A DNA stretch of 64,000 bases from Variovorax sp. S12S4 (GTDB taxonomy: Bacteria; Pseudomonadota; Gammaproteobacteria; Burkholderiales; Burkholderiaceae_C), in NCBI RefSeq assembly GCF_023195515.1, contig NZ_JALPKR020000002.1, forward strand, positions 2,333,001-2,397,000. Reading direction: 5' to 3'. A program made the position numbers and the translations under genes. Below are positions 18,209-26,953 of the stretch, piece by piece. Each line of letters begins with the position of its first letter. Positions within the stretch are counted from its first letter, which is position 1. The notes beneath the pieces were generated by a model. The model did no database searches. It had not been told where the DNA came from and was given only the letters and a program-made list of their open reading frames with translations.

Positions 18209-19903
18209 ATGATTCATATCGCTGTCATCACCCGGCAAGGCGCCCCGGCGGGGCAGGCCATTGCCGCCGATTTCGGCCCCAACGGGGGCACCATCGGACG
18301 TGCGGACACCAACACGCTGGTGCTCGACGATCCGGACCGCACGGTGTCGCGCGTGCATGCGCAGGTGCTGTGCCGCGACGGCCAGTATTTCGTGATCGAC
18401 CGGGGCAGCAATCCGATGCAGTGCAACGGCGTGCCGCTCGGGTCGGGCAAGGAAGCGCCGCTGACCGACGGCACGCAGCTTGTGGTGGGCAGCTTCGAGT
18501 TGCGTGTGCGTGCAATGGCCGGCGCGGCTGCGCCTTCGCTGGCCGTGCCCAACACGGTGATGAAAGCGCCCGTGCCCGCGTCGGCGGCAGCGGCATCGAG
18601 CGACGATCCTTTTGCCGACCTGCTGGCGGGCCTTGCACCGCCGGCGGCACCGGCCGCTGCGGCCAGGGCATCGCCGCCCGCGGCTGCGGAGTCCGCGGAT
18701 TCGTTGTTGTTTGCCGACCCGATGCAGAACGGATCGCGCAATGCCCAAGCCGCGCAGATCGACCCGTTCGCCAATCTGCTGGGACCTGAGGCTTCTTCGG
18801 CGCCCGCAGGCGGACTCGGCGCGCTCGACGACTTTTCCGACCTGGGCGCCCCGCCCGCGAGCGGCAAGGCCGCAGGCATCGACGAGCTGTTCGGCGGCAT
18901 GGGCGGTGGAGGTGGCATCGGCGGCGATCCGCTCTCGCTGTCGCCGTTGGCGGACCCGCTGCTGCAACCCAACACGGCGTCCGATGCCGATCCGCTGGCG
19001 GCGCTGCAGCGTGCCGCGCCGGCCACGCCGGTACCGCGCGCCGACCATTTGCCCATCGATCAGTTCGGCTTCACCCCGCCGAAGGCGATCGATGCGCCGC
19101 GGCCGCAGCTGCCGCAGTTCGACGACATCACGGGCCAGCCGATCCGCATCAGCGGGCCGGAGGTTTCTGCGGGCGGACCGGCCGAACCGCCCGGGATGCC
19201 GGCGCCGCCCCCGCCACCTCCGGCGCCTCGGCCGCAATCGGTGCAACCACAGCCGCAGCCCATGCCGGCGCCGGTCGCCAAGGCGGCACCCGCATTGCAG
19301 CGCACCGCTTCCGACGACGAGCTGCTCGCCGCCTTCCTGCGAGGCCTCGGCAGCACGCACCAGGCGCCCGAGATGCTCACGCCGGGTCTGATGGAGCGCA
19401 TCGGCACCATTCTTCGCAGCGCCACCGAGGGCACGCTGCAACTGCTGCTCACGCGCCAGGAGTTCAAGCGCGAGGTACGCGCCGAGGTCACGATGATCGC
19501 GTCGCAGGCCAACAACCCGCTCAAGTTTTCGCCCACCGCCGACGTTGCACTGGCTCACCTGCTGGGCCCGGGTGTGCGCGGCTTCATGCCGCCGGAGGCG
19601 GCCATGCGGGATGCCTTCAACGATCTGCGTGCGCACCAGTTCGGCGTGATGGTGGGCATGCGCGCGGCGCTGGCGCATGTCATTGCGCGCTTCGAACCCG
19701 ACGAGCTCGAGAAGAAGATCAGCGCAAAGTCGGCGCTCGACGCGCTGTTCAGCGCCAACCGCAAGGCCAAGCTCTGGGACCAGTTCGTGGCGCTGTATGG
19801 CGGCATCGCGAGCGAGGCCGAGGACGATTTCCACAACCTCTTCGGCAAGGCCTTTCTCGAGGCCTACGAAGAACAGATGGCGCGCCTTAAGTCCGACGCC
19901 TGA
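18209..19903 (+). CDS. tagH: T6SS-associated FHA domain protein TagH
   Basis: A 564-residue protein. Residues ~1-100 form a forkhead-associated phosphothreonine-binding domain (GGTIGRADTN, the RVHAQV strand, IDRGSNPMQCNG). Residues ~110-360 are a long Ala/Pro-rich low-complexity linker. The C-terminal ~200 residues (from LLAAFLRGLG to the end) match the conserved TagH/ImpI C-terminal domain (ANNPLKFSPTADVALAHLLG; ALDALFSANRKAKLWDQF). The ATG at 18209 is chosen because it places the FHA fold right at the N-terminus. With the phosphatase that follows, it forms the Thr-phosphorylation control arm that can trigger T6SS assembly; the kinase (PpkA) is not in this window. Confidence 0.9.
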   Translation: MIHIAVITRQGAPAGQAIAADFGPNGGTIGRADTNTLVLDDPDRTVSRVHAQVLCRDGQYFVIDRGSNPMQCNGVPLGSGKEAPLTDGTQLVVGSFELRVRAMAGAAAPSLAVPNTVMKAPVPASAAAASSDDPFADLLAGLAPPAAPAAAARASPPAAAESADSLLFADPMQNGSRNAQAAQIDPFANLLGPEASSAPAGGLGALDDFSDLGAPPASGKAAGIDELFGGMGGGGGIGGDPLSLSPLADPLLQPNTASDADPLAALQRAAPATPVPRADHLPIDQFGFTPPKAIDAPRPQLPQFDDITGQPIRISGPEVSAGGPAEPPGMPAPPPPPPAPRPQSVQPQPQPMPAPVAKAAPALQRTASDDELLAAFLRGLGSTHQAPEMLTPGLMERIGTILRSATEGTLQLLLTRQEFKREVRAEVTMIASQANNPLKFSPTADVALAHLLGPGVRGFMPPEAAMRDAFNDLRAHQFGVMVGMRAALAHVIARFEPDELEKKISAKSALDALFSANRKAKLWDQFVALYGGIASEAEDDFHNLFGKAFLEAYEEQMARLKSDA

Positions 19904-19956
19904 ACGTCGCCCCTCAAGCACAACAGCAACAGCACCAGCAAACGCGAGGCATCCGC

Positions 19957-20751
19957 TTGGAAATCGAAATCGTCACGCTGTCCAGACAGGGCGGCCGCAG
20001 CTACAACGAGGACGTGCACGGCCACTGGCATGACGAGCGCTATGTCGCCTGCCTGGTGGCCGATGGCGCCGGCGGGCACGGCGGCGGCGACGTGGCGGCG
20101 GCCACGGTGCGCAGCAGCGCGCTGGGCGGCTTCTCGGCCGCGCCGAGCCTGGACCAGGCGAGCCTGCGCGCGCTGGTCGAACAGGCCAACCGCGACGTGG
20201 TGGCGCGCCAGGCGGAAGGCGGCAAGCTCGCGGGCATGCGCTCGACCATCGTATTTGCGGCCATCGACCTGGAGAGCGAGGCGCTCGCCTGGGTGCACAG
20301 CGGCGACAGCCGGGCCTACCTGTTTCGCGGCGGTGCCATCGTGGCGCGAACCACCGACCACAGCCTGGTGCAGCAGATGGTGGCCGGCGGCATGCTCGAC
20401 GAAGAAGGCGCGCGCCTGCATCCGCAGCGCAACATGCTGCTGTCCGCGCTGGGGTCGATCGAAGAGGCGCCGGACATCGCGGTGTCCGACCGCATGCGGC
20501 TGCTGCCCGGCGACGTGCTGCTGCTGTGCAGCGACGGCGTGTGGGAGCCGCTGGGCGACGAGTGCCTGATCGACACGCTGCATGCCTCGCGCACACCCAG
20601 CCAGTGGACCGAGCTGATCGACGCGAAGGTGAGGGCCAATGCCAAGCAGGGCCACGACAACTACACGGCGCTCACGCTGTGGGTGATCGGGGACGAGGGC
20701 GACGATGTGACGCGGCTGCTGCCGGAGAACGTCGCGCAGGCCGATTCCTGA
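19957..20751 (+). CDS. pppA: PP2C-type serine/threonine phosphatase of the T6SS
   Basis: A 264-residue protein phosphatase of the PPM family. Metal-binding and core motifs are present: NEDVHG near residue 18, DGAGGHGGGD near 37, HSGDSRAYLFR near 112, LLCSDGVWE near 190 and DNYTALTLWV near 233. It should reverse threonine phosphorylation of the FHA protein encoded just upstream and so damp T6SS firing, by analogy with PppA. The only in-frame start before the conserved N-terminus is TTG at 19957, 53 bases after the FHA gene. The symbol is by functional analogy. A strong hairpin terminator follows. Confidence 0.88.
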   Translation: MEIEIVTLSRQGGRSYNEDVHGHWHDERYVACLVADGAGGHGGGDVAAATVRSSALGGFSAAPSLDQASLRALVEQANRDVVARQAEGGKLAGMRSTIVFAAIDLESEALAWVHSGDSRAYLFRGGAIVARTTDHSLVQQMVAGGMLDEEGARLHPQRNMLLSALGSIEEAPDIAVSDRMRLLPGDVLLLCSDGVWEPLGDECLIDTLHASRTPSQWTELIDAKVRANAKQGHDNYTALTLWVIGDEGDDVTRLLPENVAQADS

Positions 20752-20780
20752 TCCTTTCCTTCCGTAGCGGGGAAAAAAAA

Positions 20781-20836
20781 AAGGCCCGAAGCTTTCGTCC
20801 ATCCGGACGATCGCTTCGGGCCTTTGTCGATTTTTT
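20781..20836. terminator. Bidirectional intrinsic terminator
   Basis: A perfect 12-base inverted repeat AAGGCCCGAAGC (20781-20792) and GCTTCGGGCCTT (20813-20824) encloses a 20-base loop. It is flanked by a run of A on the left (20773-20782) and by a T6 run at 20831-20836 on the right. It lies between the phosphatase gene and the convergent minus-strand gene and can end transcripts in both directions. Confidence 0.88.
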
Positions 20837-20846
20837 GGAGTGCGAC

Positions 20847-21353
20847 CTAGGAGTAGGCGTACTTGCTCGCCGTCTTCTTCACCCGCTTCAGGGCGTTGCG
20901 CAGCAGCGCCGGCATGTCCTCGCGGTTGGGCAGGTTGGTGTAGTTGTCGATCCCCTGTTCCTTGCAGCAGTTGGCGCAGCCGTTGTTGAGCAGGTCGAGC
21001 GCGTAGCGGGTCTTGCTGATCGTGCTGGACGAGCCGGGCTCCCGGAACGGATCGAAGATGCCGTCCGGCAGTACTTTTTGTCCGCGCGCGATCACCTGCG
21101 TCTGGAAGTGCGTGATGTGCTTCTGCGTGACCGGCCCGTAGTAGCCGTCCACGGCAATCACCTCGGTCTGGCCCGGAGGCGGGCCCATGTCGTGGTTGAA
21201 GCCGAGCAGCTCGTAGTAGAAGATCTTGAACAGCGCCTGCACCAGCATCACGTCTTCACGTGTGTTGGAACCGATCCGGCCCGCCGACCAGTCGATGTTG
21301 TAGGTGGTGAGCAGCGCGCCGCTGCGGCCGATGAGTGGGGTGCTGAATGCCAT
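20847..21353 (-). CDS. Peptidoglycan-binding-like T6SS-associated protein
   Basis: A 168-residue protein. The centre (VMLVQALFKIFYYEL ... VDGYYGPVTQKHITHFQTQV ... DGIFDPF) resembles the three-helix peptidoglycan-binding domain seen in many cell-wall proteins. No signal peptide is visible, so it may reach the periplasm through the T6SS or act in the cytoplasm. Three Cys lie near residue 130 (GCANCC). The ATG at 21353 is chosen over upstream in-frame codons because the peptide MAFSTPLIGRSGALL is the first family-like stretch. It is downstream of hcp in the same direction, 81 bases away. Confidence 0.68.
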   Translation of the reverse strand: MAFSTPLIGRSGALLTTYNIDWSAGRIGSNTREDVMLVQALFKIFYYELLGFNHDMGPPPGQTEVIAVDGYYGPVTQKHITHFQTQVIARGQKVLPDGIFDPFREPGSSSTISKTRYALDLLNNGCANCCKEQGIDNYTNLPNREDMPALLRNALKRVKKTASKYAYS

Positions 21354-21434
21354 TGCATTGCTCCGGTGAGGACGCGTGGAAACCGCATCGGGCACTGGCG
21401 CGCCCGATGCCGTGCCCTGCGGGTCCGTCGTCCG

Positions 21435-21914
21435 TCAGCGAGTCTCGGTGGTTGCGACGTTCCAGCCGAACTTGACTTCGCCGCCGCCCGCGCCCTTGTC
21501 GTCCTGGGCCTTGTAGGCGAACTCGATGTCCTTGAACGAGCACGACACCTGTTCCTGCACGTCGCCGCCCTGCGCGCCGCCGGGGCCCACCATGGCGATG
21601 AAGACTTCCTTGAGCGTGACCTTCAGGTACTCCTGCTGGCCTTCGCCCGCCTTGCGGCAGGTCAGCACCATGTCCTTGAAATGCTTGCCGCTCACGCAGT
21701 TCTTGGCCAGCACCGGGGAAGCCTTGTCGTAGGTGTGCGTGAAGTGGAACTCGCCCGGCGTGGCCTTGCCCTTGCCCGAGCCGCCGCCGGAGCCTGCGCC
21801 CGACGCGTTGCTCACGTTCCAGGTCCACGACGAGATCTCGATCTCGTCCTTGTGGTCCTTGTGGGACGACTCGCCCTTGACGCCGTCGAGCTTGATGTGA
21901 AAGTCAGAAGACAT
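21435..21914 (-). CDS. hcp: T6SS tube protein Hcp/TssD
   Basis: A 159-residue Hcp that stacks as hexamers to form the inner tube expelled with the spike. Typical features are the start MSSDFHIKLDGVKGES, the EIEISSWTWNVSN segment, the FTHTYDKASPVLAKNC segment and the CSFKDIEFAYKAQ strand near the end. A glycine-rich loop (SGAGSGGGSGKGK, residues ~38-50) is in the expected long extended loop. A purine-rich GGAGTAGGA Shine-Dalgarno sits before the ATG. A 151-base gap separates it from tssC, enough for its own promoter, which suits the high copy number needed for Hcp. Confidence 0.94.
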   Translation of the reverse strand: MSSDFHIKLDGVKGESSHKDHKDEIEISSWTWNVSNASGAGSGGGSGKGKATPGEFHFTHTYDKASPVLAKNCVSGKHFKDMVLTCRKAGEGQQEYLKVTLKEVFIAMVGPGGAQGGDVQEQVSCSFKDIEFAYKAQDDKGAGGGEVKFGWNVATTETR

Positions 21915-22065
21915 GTTCCTACTCCTTGGGGCCCGTTTGCATTCGGGCGGTTGATGATCGAGATGAAGACAAGGGCTGCCGGCAGGTTGCCTTTGGGAGC
22001 GATGCGCGGCAGCTACTGAGAGAACGAAACGGAATCGGGAATTTCAATGAATTTCGAAAGACTTT

Positions 22066-23562
22066 TCAGCCGGCTCCCTTGGCCGTGGGCAGCTTGGAAA
22101 CCAGCCGCAGCGAGACCGTGAGGCCTTCGAGCTGGTAGTGCGGGCGCAGGAAGAACTTGGAGGTGTAGTAGCCCGGGTTGCCCTCGACCTCTTCCACCAC
22201 CACTTCGGCGGCCGCCAGCGGCTTTTGCGACTTCGTGATCTCCGACGAATTGGCCGGATCGCCGTCGACGTAGTTCATGATCCATTTGTTGAGCCAGCGC
22301 TGCATGTCCTCGCGCTCCTTGAAGCTGCCGACCTTGTCGCGCACGATGCACTTGAGGTAATGCGCAAAGCGGTTGCAGGCAAAGAGATAGGGCAGGCGGG
22401 CCGCCAGGTTGGCATTGGCGGTGGCGTCCGGGTCGTCGTACTCGGCGGGCTTGTTCAGCGACTGCGCGCCGATGAAGGCCGCAAAGTCGGAATTCTTGCG
22501 GTGGATCATCGACAGCAGCCCGGCCTTGGAGAGCTCGGCCTCGCGCCGGTCGCTGATCGCGATCTCGGTGGGGCACTTCTGGTCCACGCCGCCGTCGTCG
22601 CTCGGGAAGGTGTGCAGCGGCAGGTTTTCCACCGCGCCGCCCGACTCGATGCCGCGGATGCGCGAACCCCAGCCGTAGAGCTTGTACGAGCGGTTGATGT
22701 TGGTCGCCATGGCATAGGCCGCATTGGCCCAGGCGTACTTGCTGTGGTCGGCGCCGGCGGTGTCTTCCTCGAAGTCGAACTCCTCCACCGGATTGGTGTT
22801 GGCGCCATAGGGCGTGCGCGCCAGGAAGCGCGGCATGCACAGCCCCAGGTACTTGGAGTCGTCCGACTCGCGCAGGCTGCGCCAGCCGGCGTATTCGGGC
22901 GTGAGAAAGATCTTGGTCAGGTCGCGCGGGTTGGCGAGCTCCTGCCACGATTCCATCTGCATCAGGTTGGGGCTCGCGCCGGTGATGAAGGGCGCATGCG
23001 CGGAGGCGGCGATCTTGGCCATCTCGCCGAGCAGTTCCACATCCGGCGGGCTCTGGTCGAAGTGGTAGTCGCCGACGATGGCACCGAAGGGCTCGCCGCC
23101 GAACTGGCCGTACTCCTGTTCGTAGATCTTCTTGAACATCGGGCTCTGGTCCCACGCCGCGCCCTTGAACTTCTTCAGGTTCTTGGCCAGATCCTGCTTG
23201 GAGATGTCCATCACGCGGATCTTGAGGTTCTCGTCGGTCTCGGTGTTGTTCACCATGTAGTGCAGGCCGCGCCAAGCACTCTCGAGCTTCTGGTAGTCGG
23301 GGTGGTGAATGATCTTGTTGACCTGGTCCGTGAGCTTGGCGTCGATCGCGGCGATCATGGCCTGGATCGACTTGGTCACGTCCTTGCCGATCACGGTGCT
23401 GTTGGAGAGCGCCTGCTGCGCGAGCGTGAGCACCGCGGCTTCGACGGCGCTCTTGGCTTCGTCGCTGCGCGGCTTGAATTCCTTCTGCAGCAGCGACGAG
23501 AAGTCGCTCCCCGCATAGGCAACGTCTTTCAGTGCGCTCTGTTGTTCGAGTGCGTCGGCCAT
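22066..23562 (-). CDS. tssC: T6SS sheath large subunit TssC (VipB)
   Basis: A 498-residue contractile sheath subunit that pairs with TssB. Conserved stretches include KLESAWRGLHYMVNNTETDE near residue 90, the FGAIVGDYHF region near 160, PFITGASPNLM near 195 and the C-terminal LEGLTVSLRLVSKLP. Its length is the usual one for the family. It is 40 bases downstream of tssB in the same direction. ClpV, encoded at the start of the window, recycles the contracted sheath. Confidence 0.96.
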   Translation of the reverse strand: MADALEQQSALKDVAYAGSDFSSLLQKEFKPRSDEAKSAVEAAVLTLAQQALSNSTVIGKDVTKSIQAMIAAIDAKLTDQVNKIIHHPDYQKLESAWRGLHYMVNNTETDENLKIRVMDISKQDLAKNLKKFKGAAWDQSPMFKKIYEQEYGQFGGEPFGAIVGDYHFDQSPPDVELLGEMAKIAASAHAPFITGASPNLMQMESWQELANPRDLTKIFLTPEYAGWRSLRESDDSKYLGLCMPRFLARTPYGANTNPVEEFDFEEDTAGADHSKYAWANAAYAMATNINRSYKLYGWGSRIRGIESGGAVENLPLHTFPSDDGGVDQKCPTEIAISDRREAELSKAGLLSMIHRKNSDFAAFIGAQSLNKPAEYDDPDATANANLAARLPYLFACNRFAHYLKCIVRDKVGSFKEREDMQRWLNKWIMNYVDGDPANSSEITKSQKPLAAAEVVVEEVEGNPGYYTSKFFLRPHYQLEGLTVSLRLVSKLPTAKGAG

Positions 23563-23602
23563 GGTGTTTCTCCTCGGAATCCGGTGTGTCTGTCGAAAGG
23601 GG

Positions 23603-24115
23603 TCAGGCGGCGGGCGCGCTGTCTTCGGGCTTCTTGCTGGCGGCCAGCGTCTGCAGCAGCGCAGGATCCTCGAGCACCTTGGCGAGCAGTTCTTCCGCGC
23701 CGCCCTTGCCGTCCATATACGTCACAAGGTTCGACAGCTGCGTGCGTGCCTCGAGCAGCTTGTTGAGCGCGCCGACTTTGCGGGCGACGGCGGCGGGGGA
23801 GAAGTCCTCCATGTTCTCGAAGGTGAGCTCGACCTTCAGGTCGCCTTCGCCGGTCAGCGAGTTCTCCACGGCAAAGGCGGCGCGCGGCTTCATGGCCTTC
23901 ATGCGCGAGTCGAAGTTGTCGACGTCGAACTCCAGGAACTTGCGATCGGCCACCGGGGCGAGCGGATCGGCCGGCTTGCCGGACAGATCCGCCAGCACGC
24001 CCATGACGAATGGCAGCTGGATCTTCTTCTCGGCGCCGTAGAGTTCCACGTCGTATTCGATCTGCACGCGTGGCGCCCGGTTGCGGGCGATGAATTTCTG
24101 ACTGCTCTTGGCCAT
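23603..24115 (-). CDS. tssB: T6SS sheath small subunit TssB (VipA)
   Basis: A 170-residue protein with the family start MAKSSQKFIARNRAPRVQIE and the hallmark LPFVMGVLADLSG. FLEFDVDNFDSRMKAMKPRA and LTFENMEDFSP then form the TssC-binding part. The open frame extends upstream without similarity, so the ATG at 24115 is chosen; it has a GCAAGGAG ribosome-binding site just before it. The C-terminal helix is the usual ClpV/TssC contact. It lies between tssA and tssC. Confidence 0.95.
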   Translation of the reverse strand: MAKSSQKFIARNRAPRVQIEYDVELYGAEKKIQLPFVMGVLADLSGKPADPLAPVADRKFLEFDVDNFDSRMKAMKPRAAFAVENSLTGEGDLKVELTFENMEDFSPAAVARKVGALNKLLEARTQLSNLVTYMDGKGGAEELLAKVLEDPALLQTLAASKKPEDSAPAA

Positions 24116-24180
24116 GGCGATGCTCCTTGCGGGAATGAATGGGATGGGTCGGTGAACTGGTTGATAGGGAGGTGGCTGGC

Positions 24181-25218
24181 CTATTCGGACGGGCGCTTGC
24201 CCGTCACGTTTTCGATGGTGTCCATCGCGTTGGGCGCGAGGTTGGCCATGATCTCGAGGAAGCTCACGCCGATGAGCTTCTTGGCGCGATCGATCAGGAG
24301 GGGCGCGGGATTGCCGGGCTCTGCTTGCTCCAGGTAGCGGATCACGCGGTCGAGCATCTGCAGCGCATCCTGGCGGCTCTGGATCTCGCCGCGCATGGCT
24401 GCGGGGCGAGCGGCACCGGCGCCCGCATCTTGTTGCGCGGAGCCTTCGTCCGCGGCAGACGCGCCGCCCGCGTCTGCCGCGCCGGAGGCGGCCCCGCAGG
24501 CCTTGGCCAGCACGCGGCCGATGGTGCGCAATGCGCCGAGGTTGATGGCGTCGGAGCGGCCGGTGCGATCGAGCAGCAGCGCTTGCAGCTTCTCGACCAG
24601 CGCAGGCACTTCCATCGCGGCCTGCAGCCGCTCGGGCTGGTGCGCCTGGAGCGCCTCGAGGCCGCCCTGGATCTGCGACATCGAATAGGTGGCCTCGCCG
24701 CCCACGGCGTTCAGCGCGCCATGCGCAATGGCGATGTCGCGCACGCGGATCTGCCCCACGCCAGGCGCCATGCCCACCTGCGCGTCGTACAGATCGCGCA
24801 GCACCATGTTCTCGTCCCACAGCGGTGCCAGCGCATTGAGCCGCATGGTGGGGTCGTTGTCGTCGTCGGCATCGAGCGTTGGATGTATGCCGTCCCAGAA
24901 CCGGTCGAACAGGCCTGTCAGCAATTGAAGGCCCGCATTGAAGCCGGGCACGCCTTGCAGCCGCGTGGCCGCGCGCAAGAGCAGCACCGCGGCACGCACG
25001 TCCTTGCTGCGGCGCAGGATGGCATCGGCCTGCTCGGCCACATCGCGCCACTCCGGCTCCACGGCTGGGATGACGGTGTCGCCGAACTGCTGCTCTGGCT
25101 TGCGCTCTGAAGCCGCGGCCAGCGCGGTAAAGGCCGCGTCGTACTCCAGATCGTCGCCGCATGGCGATGCCTCGCCGATGGGCGTGAGCAGGGCTTCGAC
25201 AAGTTCGTTGGTCAGCAT
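24181..25218 (-). CDS. tssA: T6SS baseplate/cap protein TssA
   Basis: A 345-residue TssA, which nucleates or caps the growing sheath. The N-terminal ImpA domain is clear (LLTPIGEASPCGDDLEYDAA, EWRDVAEQADAIL, the RLQGVPGFNAGLQLL helix, FWDGIHPTLDADDDND). A short Ala/Gly-rich linker at residues ~245-275 leads to the C-terminal part (RQDALQMLDRVIRYLEQAEP ... LLIDRAKKLIGVSFLEIM). This is the shorter class of TssA. The ATG at 25218 is set by the family start. It is transcribed divergently from tssJ across a 71-base gap, so both promoters must lie there. Confidence 0.93.
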   Translation of the reverse strand: MLTNELVEALLTPIGEASPCGDDLEYDAAFTALAAASERKPEQQFGDTVIPAVEPEWRDVAEQADAILRRSKDVRAAVLLLRAATRLQGVPGFNAGLQLLTGLFDRFWDGIHPTLDADDDNDPTMRLNALAPLWDENMVLRDLYDAQVGMAPGVGQIRVRDIAIAHGALNAVGGEATYSMSQIQGGLEALQAHQPERLQAAMEVPALVEKLQALLLDRTGRSDAINLGALRTIGRVLAKACGAASGAADAGGASAADEGSAQQDAGAGAARPAAMRGEIQSRQDALQMLDRVIRYLEQAEPGNPAPLLIDRAKKLIGVSFLEIMANLAPNAMDTIENVTGKRPSE

Positions 25219-25289
25219 GTTGCCTGTTCGAGTTGGCTGGTGATAATCAAAGATGCAGCAGAACCGGTCAATGCAACGAAGGGAATAGC

Positions 25290-25802
25290 ATGCGCACGCT
25301 GGGTACACGCCATTCGTCCTATGGACGCTCTCTCGCTGCGGTCTCGCGGCGCCTTGCACTGGCCTCCGGGCTGGTGTTGACGGGTGTGCTGCTCGCAGGC
25401 TGCGCACCCAAGCCCGTGGTCACGACGGTGTCGATCACGCTGGTTGCGGGTGCCGATGCCAACCCCGATGCGCGCGGCCGTGCTTCGCCGCTCACGGTGC
25501 GCGTGTATGCGTTGAAGTCGCCCGGCCCGTTCGAAGGCGCCGACTTCTTCTCGCTGTTCGAGAAAGACCAGGCCACGTTGGGCGCAGAGCTCGTGCAGCG
25601 CGAAGAGATGCTGCTGCGCCCCGGCGAGACCCGCAAGCTCGATCTCACCCTCCCGCCCGATGCCAAGGCCATCGGCGTGATGGCAGCGTTCCGTGACCTG
25701 GACCGTGCGCGCTGGCGCGAAGTGCGCCCGGTGCAAACCGGCAAGGCCCAGGCCATGACGGTGACCTTCGGCGCGCGCCAGATCCGCGTCGAGAGCAAGT
25801 AG
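25290..25802 (+). CDS. tssJ: T6SS outer-membrane lipoprotein TssJ
   Basis: A 170-residue lipoprotein. A basic N-terminus and hydrophobic core end in the lipobox LLAGC, so Cys at about residue 36 is lipidated. The beta-sandwich family motifs follow: SPLTVRVYALKSPGPFEGADFFSLFEKD, the variable loop and LRPGETRKLDLTLPPDAKAIGVMAAFRD. TssJ anchors the TssLM membrane complex to the outer membrane. The ATG at 25290 has a GAAGGGA site. It is alone on the plus strand between tssA and the TssM-like gene, which reads towards it and ends six bases away. Confidence 0.9.
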   Translation: MRTLGTRHSSYGRSLAAVSRRLALASGLVLTGVLLAGCAPKPVVTTVSITLVAGADANPDARGRASPLTVRVYALKSPGPFEGADFFSLFEKDQATLGAELVQREEMLLRPGETRKLDLTLPPDAKAIGVMAAFRDLDRARWREVRPVQTGKAQAMTVTFGARQIRVESK

Positions 25803-25807
25803 CCGTT

Positions 25808-26923
25808 TCATGGCGGCGTGCTCGCGTTCGACGGGCGCCCAGGCCGCACGAGCGGTTGATCGGCGGGCAGGAAGCGCCCGAACAGGTCGGCCGTGAATGC
25901 GCCGCCGGCCGCGCCCGATGCGGCGGCCGTGAAATAGAGGCCGCGCCACCGCGGCCCGCGCGAACCGCGGCCATGGCTCTCGAACAAGGCATCGGCAACC
26001 TGGCGAAGTGCGGGTTGCAGAGCACGCATTGCCTCGATGAACTCATGGATCGCGAGCCGGCCCGATGCACCCGGCTGCTCTCGCAGCAGCGCCATGCGCA
26101 GTGCATGCAGTTGCTGCGCCATCGGGTCGAACAGGGCATCCAGCCGCGCGGCGGCCATGTCGTTGGCGGCGAGCGGCTCGACCAGCCGGTGGCCGACGGC
26201 TTGCGCCAGCACCTCGGGCGGCAACGCGCCGCGCAGCGTGGCATAGCCCGTCAATCGTTCGAGCCCGGTCACGACAAGATAGACGGGCAACTGCAGGCGC
26301 AGGGTGTCGCCGGCCTCGTCGAGCAGGCGCCGCATCCTGGCTGCCAGATGCTTCATGCTTGCGGTGTCCGTGCGCAGCAACTCGCTGGCTGCAACGCACA
26401 CCGCCAGGCCGTTGAGCGGCAATCGCTCGCGCCGCTCGGCCAGCGCCAGCAGCGCCTGGAGCCAGAGGCCGCGCGTGTGCGGCTCGTTGGCCTTGTCGCT
26501 CACAGCGGCCGGGTGTAGTTCGATGGCGGCCATCGAACCCGTCAGCCACCAGCGCCAGTAGGGTTCGCCGAAGGGCTCGCTGTCCGGCGGCGCAAGGCGC
26601 TCGGCACCCGCAGCCGCGAGCAGCCCCGGCAGGTCGGCGGCCGCGTCGCCCAGGAAGAGAAACCACGGCACCGGTGCGTCGCGTGGCCGCGGCGGCTGGC
26701 GAAGGGCCTGCCGGGCGCGCGACATGGCTTCCCTGATGGCCGGGACGGCGGCTTCGTCGGCCTCGGCGGCCCAGGGGCCGAGCGCGTCGATGCGCCGCTG
26801 CAGCGCACGCCGGCGCGCACCGCGGCCCGCATCGCGAACCATCCCGTACAGCAGCGCGAAGCCCACCAGGCAGAGCGCAAGCAGGAGCCAGAAGAGATGC
26901 AAGGGCGAAAGAACGGCGGTCAT
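25808..26923 (-). CDS. Short TssM/IcmF-like inner-membrane protein without a P-loop
   Basis: A 371-residue protein with one strong N-terminal membrane segment (LFWLLLALCLVGFALLYGMV, residues ~10-29). A domain like the ImcF N-terminal part of TssM follows (PVPWFLFLGDAAADLPGLLA; LPLNGLAVCVAASELL; LRLQLPVYLVVTGLERL). Where TssM usually has GxPGSGKT, this protein has LGDAAADLPG, so it cannot bind nucleotide by a Walker A motif. The large C-terminal periplasmic region of TssM (~700 residues) is missing. It is 30 bases downstream of the DotU-like gene and probably pairs with it. It could be an auxiliary membrane-complex subunit rather than the main TssM. Confidence 0.7.
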   Translation of the reverse strand: MTAVLSPLHLFWLLLALCLVGFALLYGMVRDAGRGARRRALQRRIDALGPWAAEADEAAVPAIREAMSRARQALRQPPRPRDAPVPWFLFLGDAAADLPGLLAAAGAERLAPPDSEPFGEPYWRWWLTGSMAAIELHPAAVSDKANEPHTRGLWLQALLALAERRERLPLNGLAVCVAASELLRTDTASMKHLAARMRRLLDEAGDTLRLQLPVYLVVTGLERLTGYATLRGALPPEVLAQAVGHRLVEPLAANDMAAARLDALFDPMAQQLHALRMALLREQPGASGRLAIHEFIEAMRALQPALRQVADALFESHGRGSRGPRWRGLYFTAAASGAAGGAFTADLFGRFLPADQPLVRPGRPSNASTPP

Positions 26924-26953
26924 GGCGATGGCGTCGCGGTTCTTCGCTGCGCT